A stretch of 22,252 nucleotides of DNA, taken from contig CAMUFL010000015.1 in NCBI GenBank assembly GCA_947088155.1, forward strand, positions 1-22,252, written 5' to 3'. Positions 22,231-22,252 of the stretch are shown piece by piece. The stretch comes from an uncultured Gardnerella sp. (GTDB taxonomy: Bacteria; Actinomycetota; Actinomycetes; Actinomycetales; Bifidobacteriaceae). The notes under the pieces were generated by a model that saw nothing but the letters and a program-made list of their open reading frames with translations, was not told the origin of the DNA and did no database searches. How positions within the stretch are numbered: the first letter of the stretch is position 1; the number at the start of each line of letters is the position of its first letter. A program made the position numbers and the translations under genes.

Positions 22231-22252
22231 GAGAGAATAAAAAAAAAGCGGG

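Larger units (their letters stand above)
21628..22252. other. Gene-free right flank: pncA upstream region and repeat array
   Basis: About 625 bp without a supported gene. Positions 21640-21710 should hold the pncA promoter, but no convincing -35/-10 pair stands out. A 24-bp imperfect repeat lies at 21717-21764 and a 53-bp-period array at 21849-22230. The plus-strand open frame at 21953-22240 passes through the array and is not a credible gene. Confidence 0.65.

Noticed and set aside
21953..22240. Plus-strand open frame of 95 codons at the right edge
   Set aside because: It runs through the 53-bp tandem array, whose period is not a multiple of three, and lacks a ribosome binding site.

Overview
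The window reads as chromosomal DNA of a fairly A+T-rich actinobacterium, most probably Gardnerella or a close relative in the Bifidobacteriaceae. This rests on a Maf pyrophosphatase fused to a Nudix hydrolase, the plsC-gpsA-ddl order, actinobacterial 'choice-of-anchor M' surface modules, and intergenic gaps full of locus-specific short tandem repeats. The genus is inferred from gene content, not from a database match. All 14 genes I support lie on the minus strand, so transcription runs right to left.

Layout, left to right. Positions 1-2000 hold one A+T-rich KilA-N gene (561-1421) between two nearly identical copies of a 53-bp-period repeat array, plus a cluster of strong hairpins (336-466). 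Positions 2013-5946 hold the threonine-branch set hom and thrB, followed by the Maf-Nudix fusion. Positions 6125-10614 hold a CPBP-family membrane protease, D-Ala-D-Ala ligase (ddl), glycerol-3-phosphate dehydrogenase (gpsA) and a PlsC-type acyltransferase. This block serves cell wall and phospholipid synthesis. A composite repeat array fills 10658-11060.

Positions 11063-20866 are the main attraction: a six-gene operon. In transcription order it encodes three secreted, membrane-anchored surface proteins (18356-20866, 17059-18342, 14676-17066), a metal-type substrate-binding lipoprotein carrying the same module (12767-14566), an ABC ATPase (11937-12710) and an ABC-3 permease (11063-11923). These match the 'anchored repeat-type ABC transporter' families, for which a substrate relay from surface receptor to transporter has been suggested. 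Every module copy keeps a GH-x-D start and an H-x-H-x-x-W motif. The promoter at 20960-20988 has a Fur/Zur-like inverted repeat exactly between its -35 and -10 boxes. Together these point to a zinc-responsive (or other divalent metal) capture-and-import system; the metal itself is inferred.

Upstream of the operon, pncA (nicotinamidase, 21073-21627) ends in a clear intrinsic terminator. The right edge (21849-22230) is another 53-bp tandem array. I see no tRNA, rRNA, transposase or CRISPR array.
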